From NCBI GenBank assembly GCA_965222695.1, contig OZ244967.1:2418001-2482000 (forward strand): a stretch of 64,000 bases of DNA. The letters run 5' to 3'. The notes below the pieces were generated by a model that was given only the letters and a program-made list of their open reading frames with translations, was not told the DNA's origin and did not search any database. Of the stretch, positions 26,771 to 36,277 are shown piece by piece. The DNA is from UBA7957 sp965222695. Lineage in GTDB: Bacteria; Pseudomonadota; Gammaproteobacteria; Granulosicoccales; Granulosicoccaceae. Numbering within the stretch: the first letter of the stretch is position 1; every line of letters starts with the position of its first letter. The position numbers and the translations under genes were made by a program.

Positions 26771-29202
26771 CCAGGGAACAATCTCTACGGGAAGCGATCG
26801 CCCATGAGGAAGCCCGACTCAAAGAGATTGCACGGAAGCATGAGGAGAGCCGCAGGCGATTAGTGGAGCTAAAGCAAGAACTAGCCACCGTGGCCTCCTC
26901 ACCGTCCGTTCTTTCCAACCCAACAGTTCAACCCCTCGCTGATATACCTGCCACTGCCGAAGGAAAAATCCAGCTATTCCGACAACTTTTCCGTGGCCGG
27001 GACGATGTCTACCCAACGCTCTGGGTCAGCACAAAGACTGGTCGGAAAGGGTATTCGCCGGCCTGTAGCAATGAGTGGGTGCGTGGCGTCTGTGAAAAGC
27101 CCCGGGTCAAGTGCAGCGACTGCCAGAACCAGGCGTTTCTATCACTCAACGATCGAACCCTCCTCGACCACTTGCAGGGTCGGCACACCATCGGTATCTA
27201 TCCGCTGCTCAAAAATGAAACCTGCTGGTTTCTCGCTGCTGACTTTGATAAGGAATCCTGGGCCGAAGACGTGGCGGCCTTCGTCGACACCTGCAGTGAC
27301 CTTGGTATACCTCCAGCAGTCGAGCGCTCACAATCGGGCAACGGCGCCCATGTCTGGTTCTTCTTCAGCACGCCTGTTCCCGCTGTCAGTGCCCGTCGCA
27401 TGGGTTGTTATCTCATCACCGAAACCATGTCTCGTCGCCATCAACTGGCCATGAGTTCCTATGACCGCCTGTTCCCAAACCAGGATACCCTGCCACGCGG
27501 TGGCTTCGGCAACCTGATCGCCCTCCCGTTACAATATGAGCCGCGACAAGCTGGCAATTCGGTTTTTGTTGACGAAAACCTCCAACCACACCCGGACCAA
27601 TGGGCATGTCTTGCATCATTGACGCGAATCGCACCGTCCACCGTGGAGTCCATCGCTCTTGATGCAACCAGGCAGGGAAAGATTATCGGCGTTCGATTTG
27701 CCTCCACGAGTGAAGACGAGAAGGATGACACGCCGTGGGATCGTCCACCCTCTGGACGAGCAGAAAAAGCATCTATTACCGAACCCATCCCCGCCGAAGT
27801 TCATGCCGTGTTTGCACAACGCCTGTTCGTGGACAAAACGGATTTACCATCCGCCCTGATCAACCAGATCAAGCGTCTGGCGGCCTTTCAGAACCCGGAA
27901 TTCTACAAAAAGCAGAACATGCGCCTTTCAACAGCGATGACACCACGGGTGATCAGCTGTGCTGAGGAGTTTTCCCGGCACGTCGCCCTGCCCCGCGGGT
28001 GCCGTGATGAACTCGAAGACCTTTTGCAACAGTATGGCAGCACTCTGGCTATCCATGACCAGCGCCATCACGGTGAACCCTTGAATATAATATTCAATGG
28101 CCAACTCACAGAAATCCAACAACAGGCCGTGAGCAGCTTGTGTAACCATGATATCGGTGTCTTCGTGGCACCCCCGGGCACCGGCAAGACTGTCGTGGGT
28201 GCCTGGTTAACTGCTGAAAGGAAACGTAACACCCTGATACTGGTGCATCGCCAACCATTACTCGATCAGTGGATTACCCAGCTTGCACTCTTTCTCGGGC
28301 TGGAGCCCAGGGATATTGGACAAATCGGAGGCGGCAAACACAAACCCAATGGCCGGCTCGATGTCGCTATGATTCAGAGCCTGGTACGCAAAGAAAAAGT
28401 AGTTGACCTGGTGGCCAACTATGGCCATGTCATTGTCGATGAATGTCATCATCTGCCCGCGGAATCCTTTGAGCGCGTCCTGGCTGAAGTCAGAGCAAAA
28501 TTCATTACCGGCCTGACTGCCACACCGCAACGCCGTGACGGACATCACCCGATAATCGAGATGCAGCTGGGGCCGATTCGCTTTAGAGTAGATCCACGAA
28601 GCCAGGCTGTACAACGCCCTTTCATCCACAAACTGATTCTCCGTGACACGGGATCAAACATCGATGATGGCGGCGATCTGCGTATTCAGGACCTATACCG
28701 ACGGCTTGCCACTGACGAACAACGCAACAACATGATATTCAATGACGTCCTGCATGCTCTCGAAGCAGGCAGATCTCCGATCCTGTTGACAGAGCGCAAG
28801 GAACACCTTGAATACTTCGCTGACCGATTGCGTAATTTCACGCGCAACCTGGTAGTTCTGCAGGGAGGAAGAGGCAACAAGAAACGCCGGGAGGACCTGG
28901 ACCGACTGGCCGCCATCCCTGATAACGAAGAGCGGCTGGTTCTCGCAACCGGGCGTTACATTGGAGAAGGATTTGATGATGCGAGACTGGATACCCTATT
29001 TCTTGCGCTACCGGTATCCTGGAAAGGGATCCTGATCCAGTACGCCGGCAGACTGCACCGACTGCATCCTGATAAAACCGAAGTCCACATCTACGACTAC
29101 GTGGACCGCAATGTACCCATGTTGGCTAGAATGTTTGAAAGACGCTTGCGTGGATATCGTGCAATCGGATACAGCACTGAAGATGTCGGAATGACTTTAT
29201 AA
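26761..29202 (+). CDS. TOTE-type AEP primase / SF2 helicase fusion
   Basis: 813 aa from ATG 26761. A coiled coil (residues 8-48) precedes an archaeo-eukaryotic primase-like domain: FRGRDDVYP, a Cys cluster (about 100-121), ADFDKESW with the metal Asp pair, SGNGAHVW and YDRLFPNQDTLPRGGFGNL. A superfamily 2 helicase follows with APPGTGKT (about 470), DECHH (about 559), TATPQRRDG and QYAGRLHRLHP. This is the domain set annotated as TOTE conflict-system primase-helicase, thought to act in nucleic-acid conflict. It is the third gene of the abiE operon, an association I do not recall as described. Intact. Confidence 0.85.
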   Translation: MALTREQSLREAIAHEEARLKEIARKHEESRRRLVELKQELATVASSPSVLSNPTVQPLADIPATAEGKIQLFRQLFRGRDDVYPTLWVSTKTGRKGYSPACSNEWVRGVCEKPRVKCSDCQNQAFLSLNDRTLLDHLQGRHTIGIYPLLKNETCWFLAADFDKESWAEDVAAFVDTCSDLGIPPAVERSQSGNGAHVWFFFSTPVPAVSARRMGCYLITETMSRRHQLAMSSYDRLFPNQDTLPRGGFGNLIALPLQYEPRQAGNSVFVDENLQPHPDQWACLASLTRIAPSTVESIALDATRQGKIIGVRFASTSEDEKDDTPWDRPPSGRAEKASITEPIPAEVHAVFAQRLFVDKTDLPSALINQIKRLAAFQNPEFYKKQNMRLSTAMTPRVISCAEEFSRHVALPRGCRDELEDLLQQYGSTLAIHDQRHHGEPLNIIFNGQLTEIQQQAVSSLCNHDIGVFVAPPGTGKTVVGAWLTAERKRNTLILVHRQPLLDQWITQLALFLGLEPRDIGQIGGGKHKPNGRLDVAMIQSLVRKEKVVDLVANYGHVIVDECHHLPAESFERVLAEVRAKFITGLTATPQRRDGHHPIIEMQLGPIRFRVDPRSQAVQRPFIHKLILRDTGSNIDDGGDLRIQDLYRRLATDEQRNNMIFNDVLHALEAGRSPILLTERKEHLEYFADRLRNFTRNLVVLQGGRGNKKRREDLDRLAAIPDNEERLVLATGRYIGEGFDDARLDTLFLALPVSWKGILIQYAGRLHRLHPDKTEVHIYDYVDRNVPMLARMFERRLRGYRAIGYSTEDVGMTL

Positions 29203-29355
29203 GCAAGACCTTTCATGGGAAAGATTACAAGGTTTTCGCCGGATTAATTTCGTCAGATAATTAGCGTATGGGAACCGCATGGCAGCTTGAATAGATATTC
29301 TGATTTTGGTGCCTGCTGTTGCCGGCCAGTGCCAGACATTACCTGCCAGTGCCTG

Positions 29356-30014
29356 TCACTCCCACTCAATAGTCGCCGGCGGCTTCCCTGAAATATCGTA
29401 GGTGACCCTGGATATACCGGGAATACGATTGATAATGGTGCGCGACACTTCATCAAGAAAGTCATAGGGAAGATGTGCCCAGCGCGCTGTCATAAAATCG
29501 ATCGTCTCCACGGCGCGCAGGGCAATCACATAATCGTAGCGGCGACCGTCTCCGGTCACGCCTACGGATTTTACCGGTAAAAATACGGCAAAGGCCTGGG
29601 ATGTCTTATCGTATAAATCATTTCTGTACAGGGCTGAGATGAAAATGTCATCGGCAAGGCGCAACAAATCGGCGTATTCTTTTTTTACCTCGCCCAGAAT
29701 TCGAACTCCAAGCCCGGGGCCCGGGAAAGGATGGCGGTATACCATTTCAGCCGGCAGGCCCAACTCCACACCTATGCGCCTGACCTCATCTTTGAATAAT
29801 TCACGAAGTGGCTCGATCAACTCAAGCGTCATATCCTCCGGAAGTCCGCCGACGTTATGATGCGATTTGATGACATGAGCCTTGCCGCTCGCTGAGGCAG
29901 CCGATTCGATCACATCGGGGTAAATCGTGCCCTGGGCAAGCCACTTTGCGCGGCTCAACCTGGCGGCCTCCTCTTCGAAAATCTCGACAAACAGATTACC
30001 GATAATTTTGCGCT
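29356..30014 (-). pseudogene. guaA 3' fragment, copy 2
   Basis: The last about 219 codons of GMP synthase, from KIIGNLFVEIFEEE to the TGA stop. Similarity to the intact locus continues about 45 bp past the stop (29311-29355 against 61370-61413), unlike copy 1. It differs from intact guaA at scattered positions, more than copy 1 does, so it has a separate history. Breakpoint at 30014, after GATAATTTTGCGCT. Confidence 0.9.
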
Positions 30015-30015
30015 C

Positions 30016-30213
30016 TTTCAAAATTTATTCAAAAAATCTGTGGAAAATGAAAACGTCGGAGTTATGCTTAAATTTGATGTTACTCCCCATTTAATGAGTT
30101 CATCTAATGTTTTGCGTTTTGGTTTAATAGCCACCTCAAGAGTTGAACGAAATGAAAGGAAATTGGATTTTAGTAATAGATATGGTGGAGCTTTTGTAAA
30201 TTTTAACTTATAG
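30016..30213 (+). pseudogene. 3' end of an unidentified, possibly outer-membrane, protein
   Basis: An open frame of 65 codons without start, joined directly to the guaA fragment: VGVMLKFDVTPHLMSSSNVL ... RYGGAFVNFNL then TAG. AT-rich. Alternating residues and an aromatic near the C-terminus recall a beta-barrel end, but no family is recognised. Confidence 0.35.
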
Positions 30214-30242
30214 ATTCAGCTATTTAGCCTATACATTGGTGT

Positions 30243-30902
30243 ATAAGGAGAATAACCGCTGTCACCCATGTATATCAAGGCAGAAAACTTGAGCCTGGTT
30301 ATGCTTGAAACATCCACCTTTCCGGCCTCAATCTATTCAACCCGCGAGATTTCCGGCTAAATCCACCCTCTTCCATTGCCTTTCTGACCTCCCGGCTTAG
30401 TTCAGGCAACAGGCTGCCAGGCAACCCATCTTTCTGTTGCTGTGCCGTGTAGAAAGTGTGAAAACGCTCAGCTATGCAAACCAGCCTGTATCTGGTGAGG
30501 CCCGCGTTGCCGGCAGCAACTCGGGGGGTAGCGGTAATGCGCCTTTCTTCATGAGGTGAGCCAGAGAAGTGGTGCATGGATGCACCGTTTACGGACCTAA
30601 GGATGGAATCTTGTCTATGACCGCCTGATCCTCAATGCTGGCGACCACTTTGGCTTCACCGCCACACTTTTGGACAGACCGACACATCGATGTTGAATAC
30701 CCGTTTCAGGCGCTGCACCCAGGTCATGGCTCGGTGGTGCTGTGCGGGTGTTTTGTCTTCGTTTTCCTGGCGGGATCGTCCCTTACCTCGTTTGGCCGGC
30801 GTCACATCAACCCGGTATTTGCTATTGGGTGCGTACACCCCGTGGAATTGAGTCAGGTTCACTCTGGGCTTCGGCACCAGTGCCGCCAGCTTGGCAATGA
30901 AG
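30243..30902 (-). mobile_element. IS91-like element, partial copy B
   Basis: Fixed terminus ATAAGGAGAATAACCGCT after GTGT, a 92-aa frame (30299-30577, MHHFSGSPHEERRITATPRV), then the transposase C-terminus (30600-30902) with a one-T insertion that shifts the frame at CPKCGG. It ends abruptly at GAAGTCCAG, where a methyltransferase fragment begins. Start of a 2186-bp unit repeated at 41984-44167. Confidence 0.85.
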
Positions 30903-31081
30903 TCCAGACCGCACTTACAGATATCATCGGATCGTTTGACGCTCAGAACATATATGATCCGTTTGCAGGTAGCGGAACAACCGGTTTTGCTTGCATTGAA
31001 TTAGGCAAGCACTGCACTCTCACCGAAACTAACCACAGTCTCGCTGAAAGACTGCGGCAGGAGTTCTCTTTTTTCTCATGA
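30903..31081 (+). pseudogene. DNA methyltransferase C-terminal fragment (copy 1)
   Basis: About 59 codons: IIGSFDAQNIYDPFAGSGTTGFACIELG contains the SAM-binding motif DPFAGSGTT near the C-terminus, the order of class beta N4/N6 DNA methyltransferases. Everything before is replaced by IS91. Its stop overlaps the next start (ATGA, 31078-31081), so the pair was a restriction-modification or solitary methylase operon. Confidence 0.75.
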
Positions 31082-31425
31082 ACACTTTAGTTAAATACAA
31101 TGATGTCACTTTGTTGATCACTAATGCTGATGGCGATTTGAGTCTGCTAACCTCTATACTCGACGATATCGAAAAACTGGACACAGACACAAAAAAATTT
31201 TACAAGAATTTGATAGCAGCTGACGCCGACAGTATTGGGCAGAGCCTCAAAATTCGAGCAAATAAATTGAACTACGTGAAAGAAGCATTGGGCATCATCG
31301 GCACCCCTTTTGACGTCCATGACGCTGAATTATACGCGGTGAACAAGGGCATCGAATATGAAGTGTTGGAACTGCATAGCAATGCCGGACATCAGAACGC
31401 AAAAAAGATTTTGACGGGCATCTGA
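31078..31425 (+). CDS. Uncharacterised protein coupled to the methyltransferase (copy 1)
   Basis: 115 aa, helical, mixed charge (LLTSILDDIEKLDTDTKKFY, LKIRANKLNYVKEALGIIG). Translation-coupled to the methyltransferase remnant, hence perhaps a companion such as a specificity or endonuclease-related protein. No motif recognised. An exact copy is at 42817-43164. Confidence 0.5.
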   Translation: MNTLVKYNDVTLLITNADGDLSLLTSILDDIEKLDTDTKKFYKNLIAADADSIGQSLKIRANKLNYVKEALGIIGTPFDVHDAELYAVNKGIEYEVLELHSNAGHQNAKKILTGI

Positions 31426-31445
31426 ATATAGGGTGCAAAGTAAGG

Positions 31446-31544
31446 GATAAGGCCGGGTGGGTAAAGCAGGCGCAGCGTGAAGGCATTAAGCTGACAGAGT
31501 GGGTGCATAAAACCCTCAATAACGCGGCTAGCAATAGAAAATAG
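31446..31544 (+). other. Short frame resembling a small CopG/Arc-like protein end
   Basis: DKAGWVKQAQREGIKLTEWVHKTLNNA resembles the helical end of small antitoxin-like proteins (KAAWVKAAQREGxKLxEWVxxTLN). Its start is unclear. The same frame is at 43185-43283. Confidence 0.3.
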
Positions 31545-31604
31545 TATAACTACCACCTACCCCGCCCCGGCAGACTTTTTTATAACCCCAGCACCACTTT
31601 TTAC

Positions 31605-31632
31605 TTGACATTTATACCCCTGGAGGTATACT
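31605..31632 (+). promoter_or_regulatory. hicAB promoter and operator (copy 1)
   Basis: TTGACA (31605-31610), 16-nt spacer, TATACT (31627-31632): a near-consensus sigma-70 promoter. TATACC-N6-GGTATA (31613-31630) is a palindrome overlapping spacer and -10, well placed for HicB autorepression. Identical copy at 43344-43371. Confidence 0.7.
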
Positions 31633-31660
31633 AGATATCAAGTTAACAAGTGAGGGAGGT

Positions 31661-31843
31661 ATGAATAGTCGCCAAGTGATTAAGATGATTGAGGCCGATG
31701 GCTGGCAACTGAGTAGAACAAAAGGCGATCACCATCACTTCAAGCATCCCACAAAAAAAGGGCTGGTCACAGTCCCCCACCCGAGAAAAGACATACCAAA
31801 GGGGACACTGAACAGCATAATGAAACAGGCCGGGCTGAAATAG
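31661..31843 (+). CDS. hicA: HicA mRNA-interferase toxin (copy 1)
   Basis: 60 aa, normal HicA length. The double-stranded RNA-binding fold has the catalytic His in GDHHHFKHP and VTVPHPRKDIPKGTLNSIMKQAG. GGGAGG lies 5 nt before ATG. Followed by hicB after 44 nt. Intact; identical to 43400-43582. Confidence 0.93.
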   Translation: MNSRQVIKMIEADGWQLSRTKGDHHHFKHPTKKGLVTVPHPRKDIPKGTLNSIMKQAGLK

Positions 31844-31887
31844 GCCCGGCAGGCGCGACATTCAGACTCTCTGAGAAGAGGTGAACA

Positions 31888-32298
31888 ATGCAATTTCCAG
31901 TCGTTTTACACACTGATGATGGCGTGTCCTATGGCGTGACCGTTCCAGATGTGCCTGGATGCTTTTCGGCAGGTGATACATTTGACCACGCCCTGGCGAG
32001 CGTGAAAGAAGCGCTCATCGGACATATTGAAATTCTAGTCGAAGACGGTGAACCGGTACCGGTAGCAACCGGCGTACAGACGCACAAAGATAATCCGGAT
32101 TACGAAGGCGGCACCTGGGCCTATGTGAATATCGATCTGTCGCAGTTTTCAATGAAGACCGAGAAAATTAATGCAACTCTACCCGCGCGAGTGATCCACA
32201 AAATTGATGAAAAAGTGACCGCAGGGGAGTATAAAAGCCGATCAGCATTTTTAACTGAATCGGCGATGAAAGAGCTTGACTTGCACGCCAAGCAGTAA
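31888..32298 (+). CDS. hicB: HicB antitoxin (copy 1)
   Basis: 136 aa. The N-terminal degraded RNase H-like domain (VPDVPGCFSAGDTFDHALAS, VKEALIGHIEILVEDGEPVP) neutralises HicA; the C-terminal ribbon-helix-helix (INATLPARVIHKIDEKV, YKSRSAFLTESAM) binds DNA. RHH-type HicB proteins repress their own promoter. Identical to 43627-44037, so either copy can protect against both toxins. Confidence 0.93.
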   Translation: MQFPVVLHTDDGVSYGVTVPDVPGCFSAGDTFDHALASVKEALIGHIEILVEDGEPVPVATGVQTHKDNPDYEGGTWAYVNIDLSQFSMKTEKINATLPARVIHKIDEKVTAGEYKSRSAFLTESAMKELDLHAKQ

Positions 32299-32565
32299 CT
32301 GTTACTGGCCGCTACAAATCATTAGTTTTTTGAAACATGGATCTCCCCATGATTATGCTCATTTCCGATCGACCTTCATTAATAGCCGATTTGTTTCTCT
32401 ACGTGCTCACACCCTTTGCTGATATTCCCTGTTCTCCAGTTCAAAGGGGGTGATTTCAAACTTTAACTTCCTGCTCCAACTCGGTGATAATCTCATCAAT
32501 CTGAATGATAACCTGGATCAATCAAAGCAAAGCTGAGATAACTCAATGCATTGCAGTCTAGACTT

Positions 32566-33387
32566 ATGGGTACTGATAATAAAAATAGCTTATTAATGAA
32601 AATATTAGCATGGATGTTCGCCACTCCGGCGGCATTCAGTTTTTTAGCGAAATTAGACGATAGGCTTACATTTCAGACGCAGCTTGAGCGAATTATCCTC
32701 AATTTTAGAACTCTCTCTTATAAACTTTGGGAATTAATATCTAATTATGTATCAATTGATTTATTTCATTTTGCAGATGAATTAACATTTTTATTTCTTA
32801 TATTAATTCCGGCAATTGTAGAAATCATTAAACACAATTTAGGACACAGCGATCCACGGACATTTGGTAAGGTTCAATGGGAAGACAAGGCAGATAAGGT
32901 TCATTTCATATTGGCCACGATTTTTGCAATTAGTGCATCTATGCTATTTGACAAAAGTGTCATAATTTTTGTTTCGATGTTATTTGTAGTAGTAGTTCCA
33001 TTTTTAGCTTTAATTGCTATATTTGCTATATTTGCTATATTTGCTATATTTGCTATTTTAGATAAAATATTCGAATTTTTCGAATTAATAGCTCAATTAT
33101 TTAATAAAGAGAAAAATAACAATAAAGATTTGATCCGTCAGATTTTTGATTTCATGAAAATTTTGTTAATAATACTAATATTGGCACAGGTAGCTATTCA
33201 TGCAACAGATGCTATTGGGCAATCAAACCATCAAGCTATGAGAATAATTAAGGAGATACTTAGGTCTATCATTTCAGGAGAATGGTTAGATGAGCTGCTT
33301 CTTAGAGCGAGTTACGGATTTTTAGTCTTTATCATCTTACTCGTAACATTGTTATTTTCATTCCAGCAATTCCCGACCAACAGGTAA
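32566..33387 (+). CDS. AT-rich polytopic membrane protein of unknown function
   Basis: 273 aa from ATG 32566 (a TTG at 32551 would add five residues). Much lower GC than its neighbours, with about five hydrophobic helices. A 9-bp tandem repeat (33012-33056) encodes IAIFAIFAIFAIFAI within one helix. Charged loop KEKNNNKDLI between helices. No family recognised. Composition and IS flanks point to transfer. A C-terminal-like fragment of another membrane protein lies beyond the IS4-like gene (34948-35094). Confidence 0.5.
   Translation: MGTDNKNSLLMKILAWMFATPAAFSFLAKLDDRLTFQTQLERIILNFRTLSYKLWELISNYVSIDLFHFADELTFLFLILIPAIVEIIKHNLGHSDPRTFGKVQWEDKADKVHFILATIFAISASMLFDKSVIIFVSMLFVVVVPFLALIAIFAIFAIFAIFAILDKIFEFFELIAQLFNKEKNNNKDLIRQIFDFMKILLIILILAQVAIHATDAIGQSNHQAMRIIKEILRSIISGEWLDELLLRASYGFLVFIILLVTLLFSFQQFPTNR
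33012..33056. repeat. 9-bp tandem repeat in a coding region
   Basis: ATTTGCTAT four times exactly (33021-33056), preceded by one variant (AATTGCTAT). The 9-bp period keeps frame, so slippage would lengthen or shorten a transmembrane helix by three residues at a time. Confidence 0.85.
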
Positions 33388-33479
33388 CGTATTGATATTA
33401 TGGATATAAATTCGTTCGAGAAAAACAGCTCTTCGTAAACTATCCTCAAGGAGCAAGATCCTTTGTTGATGTTTACCCT

Positions 33480-34823
33480 ATGGCTGCCCCTGAACCACGC
33501 TTGCGAAAAGATTTATCTCTACCCGGTTTACTTAACAGCGTATTCCAAAGCTTCAATGCGATACCTGACACACGTCGACAGGCCAGTATTGAACATACCC
33601 TGACCGATACATTGCGTGCCGCTTTCGCGATGTTCAATTTAAAATACCCCTCGTTGTTGAGCTTTGAAAACGATAACAAAATTGATCCGCTTGTTCAGCA
33701 TAACCTGTCGACGCTTTACGGTGTCCAGCAAGTACCGTCTGATAGCCAAATGCGCAGCATTCTCGATACGGTTGATCCGGCTGAATTACGCGGCACTTTC
33801 CGCACCCTGCACAGTGCGCTGCAACGCGGTCAGGTGTTGAACGATTATTTGAGCTTCGATGGTCGTTATTTGTTATCCATCGACGGCACAGGCTTGTTCT
33901 CATCAACCCGCGTCAGTTGCCCTCACTGTTGCATGAAGAAACGACGTCAAGGTGAGGATGAATTTTATCATCAATTGCTCGCCGCCGTGATCGTACACCC
34001 GGATCGCAAAACCGTCTTACCGATCGACTTTGAACCCATCACGCGAGCCGATGGAAATAAAAAAAATGACTGCGAGCGCAATGCGGCCAAACGACTTGTG
34101 TACAGCATCACCAACGCTTATCCCAAGCGGTGCTTTATTGTGCTCGAAGATGCACTGGCGGCCAACGGGCCACATGTTGCTCTTTTAACGCAGCAGGCTA
34201 TGGATTTTCTCATTGTGGCCAAACCTGCGGGCAATGCCAGCTTATTTGAGTCGGTCAATCAACGGCTTGTCGATGATGAGCTTGAGCAGTGGGAAAGCGG
34301 TGAACAACACAACGGTACCGCTTGTGGCTATCGCTTTACTCACCATCTACCCCTGAATCTTTCACACCCTGATGTTCAGGTCAACTATCTGGAGTATTGG
34401 GAAGTTGATGACAAGGGAAAGGAGCGCGTATGGAGCTGGATCACCAGTCTCGATATCACCCACGATAATGCCCTTGAAATGGCACGGGCGGCTCGGGCAC
34501 GGTGGAAAATAGAAAATGAAACCTTTAACACCCTCAAGAACCAGGGGTACCATCTGGAACACAATTACGGTCACGGTAAACAGTATTTGTCCAGTACACT
34601 GGCGGGTTTGATGCTGCTGGCCTTTCTGGTAGATCAGATCCAGCAGCAAGCCTGTCGTGTCTTTCAACGTGCACTTGAAACCTATGAGTCGCGCCGAAAA
34701 CTGTGGGAACGGCTCCGGGCGCCTTTCTTTACATTCTATTTATCCGATTGGGAGAGTTACCTCACCGCTTGGGCTTATCGAACAGGTTTTAACACGCCAC
34801 CTGCACCGAATAACTCAAGTTAG
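33480..34823 (+). CDS. IS4-like DDE transposase
   Basis: 447 aa. DDE residues are in LLSIDGTGLFSS, CFIVLEDALAANG and ARWKIENETFNTLKNQGYHLEHN, the last being the Y-R-E-K-like box of IS4-type enzymes. A Cys pair (CPHCCMKK) is inserted after the first Asp, as in several related transposases. Full length. Terminal inverted repeats were not identified, so element limits are left open. Confidence 0.85.
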   Translation: MAAPEPRLRKDLSLPGLLNSVFQSFNAIPDTRRQASIEHTLTDTLRAAFAMFNLKYPSLLSFENDNKIDPLVQHNLSTLYGVQQVPSDSQMRSILDTVDPAELRGTFRTLHSALQRGQVLNDYLSFDGRYLLSIDGTGLFSSTRVSCPHCCMKKRRQGEDEFYHQLLAAVIVHPDRKTVLPIDFEPITRADGNKKNDCERNAAKRLVYSITNAYPKRCFIVLEDALAANGPHVALLTQQAMDFLIVAKPAGNASLFESVNQRLVDDELEQWESGEQHNGTACGYRFTHHLPLNLSHPDVQVNYLEYWEVDDKGKERVWSWITSLDITHDNALEMARAARARWKIENETFNTLKNQGYHLEHNYGHGKQYLSSTLAGLMLLAFLVDQIQQQACRVFQRALETYESRRKLWERLRAPFFTFYLSDWESYLTAWAYRTGFNTPPAPNNSS

Positions 34824-34947
34824 AACGTAGACGTTGATGTCTGCACCTGGTTCTTACATAACAAATTTCCCTCTCAAATATACAGCCTTACACAAGGTAT
34901 TGGGTTATTATTGCTGAACAGTTTGAATCAGCATTTATATTGCAAGG

Positions 34948-35094
34948 TTGGGTATTGACCGGGAATTGCTGTTTTCATTCAGATCTCTATCGAAAGTAGG
35001 TTTATGGGTTTTAGGTATTATTCTTATTAACTTTCTCGGAACAAAATTTCTACCCATGATTGATCGATTTTTAGATACAGTGATTACTGGATAG
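34948..35094 (+). pseudogene. C-terminal fragment of a membrane protein
   Basis: Open frame without start: KVGLWVLGIILINFLGTKF and MIDRFLDTVITG then TAG. One hydrophobic helix and an amphipathic end. AT-rich like 32566-33387 and separated from it by the IS4-like gene; 34824-34947 shows nothing else. Confidence 0.35.
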
Positions 35095-35140
35095 CTTCAG
35101 ACTAGCTAAAGAAAATAGGCACAAAAAACATTCCTAGTGC

Positions 35141-36277
35141 ATAAGGAGAATAACCGCTGTCACCCATGTATATCAAGGCAGAAAACTTGAGCCTGGTTAT
35201 GCTTGAAACATCCACCTTTGCGGCCTCAATCTATTCAACCCGTGAGATTTCCGGCTAAATTCTCCCTCTTCCACTGCCTTTCTGACCTCCCGGCTTAGTT
35301 CAGGCAACAGGCTGCCAGGCAACCCATCTTTCTGTTGCTGTGCCGTGTAGAAAGTGTGAAAACGCTGAGCTATGCAAACCAGCCTGTATCTGGTGAGGCC
35401 CGCGTTGCCGGCAGCAACTCGGGGGGTGGCGGTAATGCGCCTTTCTTCATGAGGTGAGCCAGAGAAGTGGTGCATGGATGCACCGTTTACGGACCTAAGG
35501 ATGGAATCTTGTCTATGACCGCCTGATCCTCAATGCTGGCGACCACTTTGGCTTCACCGCCACACTTTTGGACAGACCGACACATCGATGTTGAATACCC
35601 GTTTCAGGCGCTGCACCCAGGTCATGGCTCGGTGGTGCTGTGCGGGTGTTTTGTCTTCGTTTTCCTGGTGGGATCGTCCCTTACCTCGTTTGGCCGGCGT
35701 CACATCAACCCGGTATTTGCTATTGGGTGCGTACACCCCGTGGAATCGAGTCAGGTTCACTCTGGGCTTCGGCACCAGTGCCGCCAGCTTGGCAATGAAG
35801 TCCAGCGGCTCGAAGATGACGTGTGTCGTGCCATCACTATAGGGCGTTTTGAGCTGATAGCGAATATTCCCTGAGGGTGTCAGGGACAGCCGTTTCTCTG
35901 ATACCGCCGGCCTCGTGATATATCTCACAAGCCTCTCCAGCTTCTGCCGTTCCCAGGCTTGTGCCGCGACCCCGGCGTGCAGGCTGAAACCTGATACCTT
36001 AGCTACCTGGGTAAACCGATCATCGTCTTCCCAGGCCGGGATGGTCTGCAGCGTGAACACCTTGCGTCCTTGCTGCGGGCCAACGGCAATGCGGTAACTG
36101 ACCGAACAGCCCAATACCTGTTGCATCGGATCTTCATCTTGATCTTCCAGGTTCAGGTAACTGTTTTCCTCATCCCGTTCCAGGATGCCTTAGCGTTCCA
36201 GAAACCCGGCAACCCGGTGGCTGATCGTATGCGCCAACGCCACCAATTCCTGCTGATCAGGTGCGTTGGCGCGCTGA
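35141..36277 (-). mobile_element. IS91-like element, partial copy C
   Basis: Fixed terminus after GTGC at 35141. It carries the 92-aa frame (35197-35475) and about 225 codons of transposase C-terminal part (PMQQVLGCSVSYRIAVGPQQ, RPAVSEKRLSLTPSGNIRY). Same one-T insertion as copy B, plus a TAA at the QGILERDEE position (LERxGILERD) that copy E shares. It breaks into rarA at 36277/36278. Confidence 0.88.

Noticed and set aside
30299..30577. 92-aa frame (MHHFSGSPHEERR) after the IS91 transposase as an independent gene
   Set aside because: Found only inside IS91 copies and broken in copies A and D; treated as part of the element. It could be an accessory protein, but no family is recognised.
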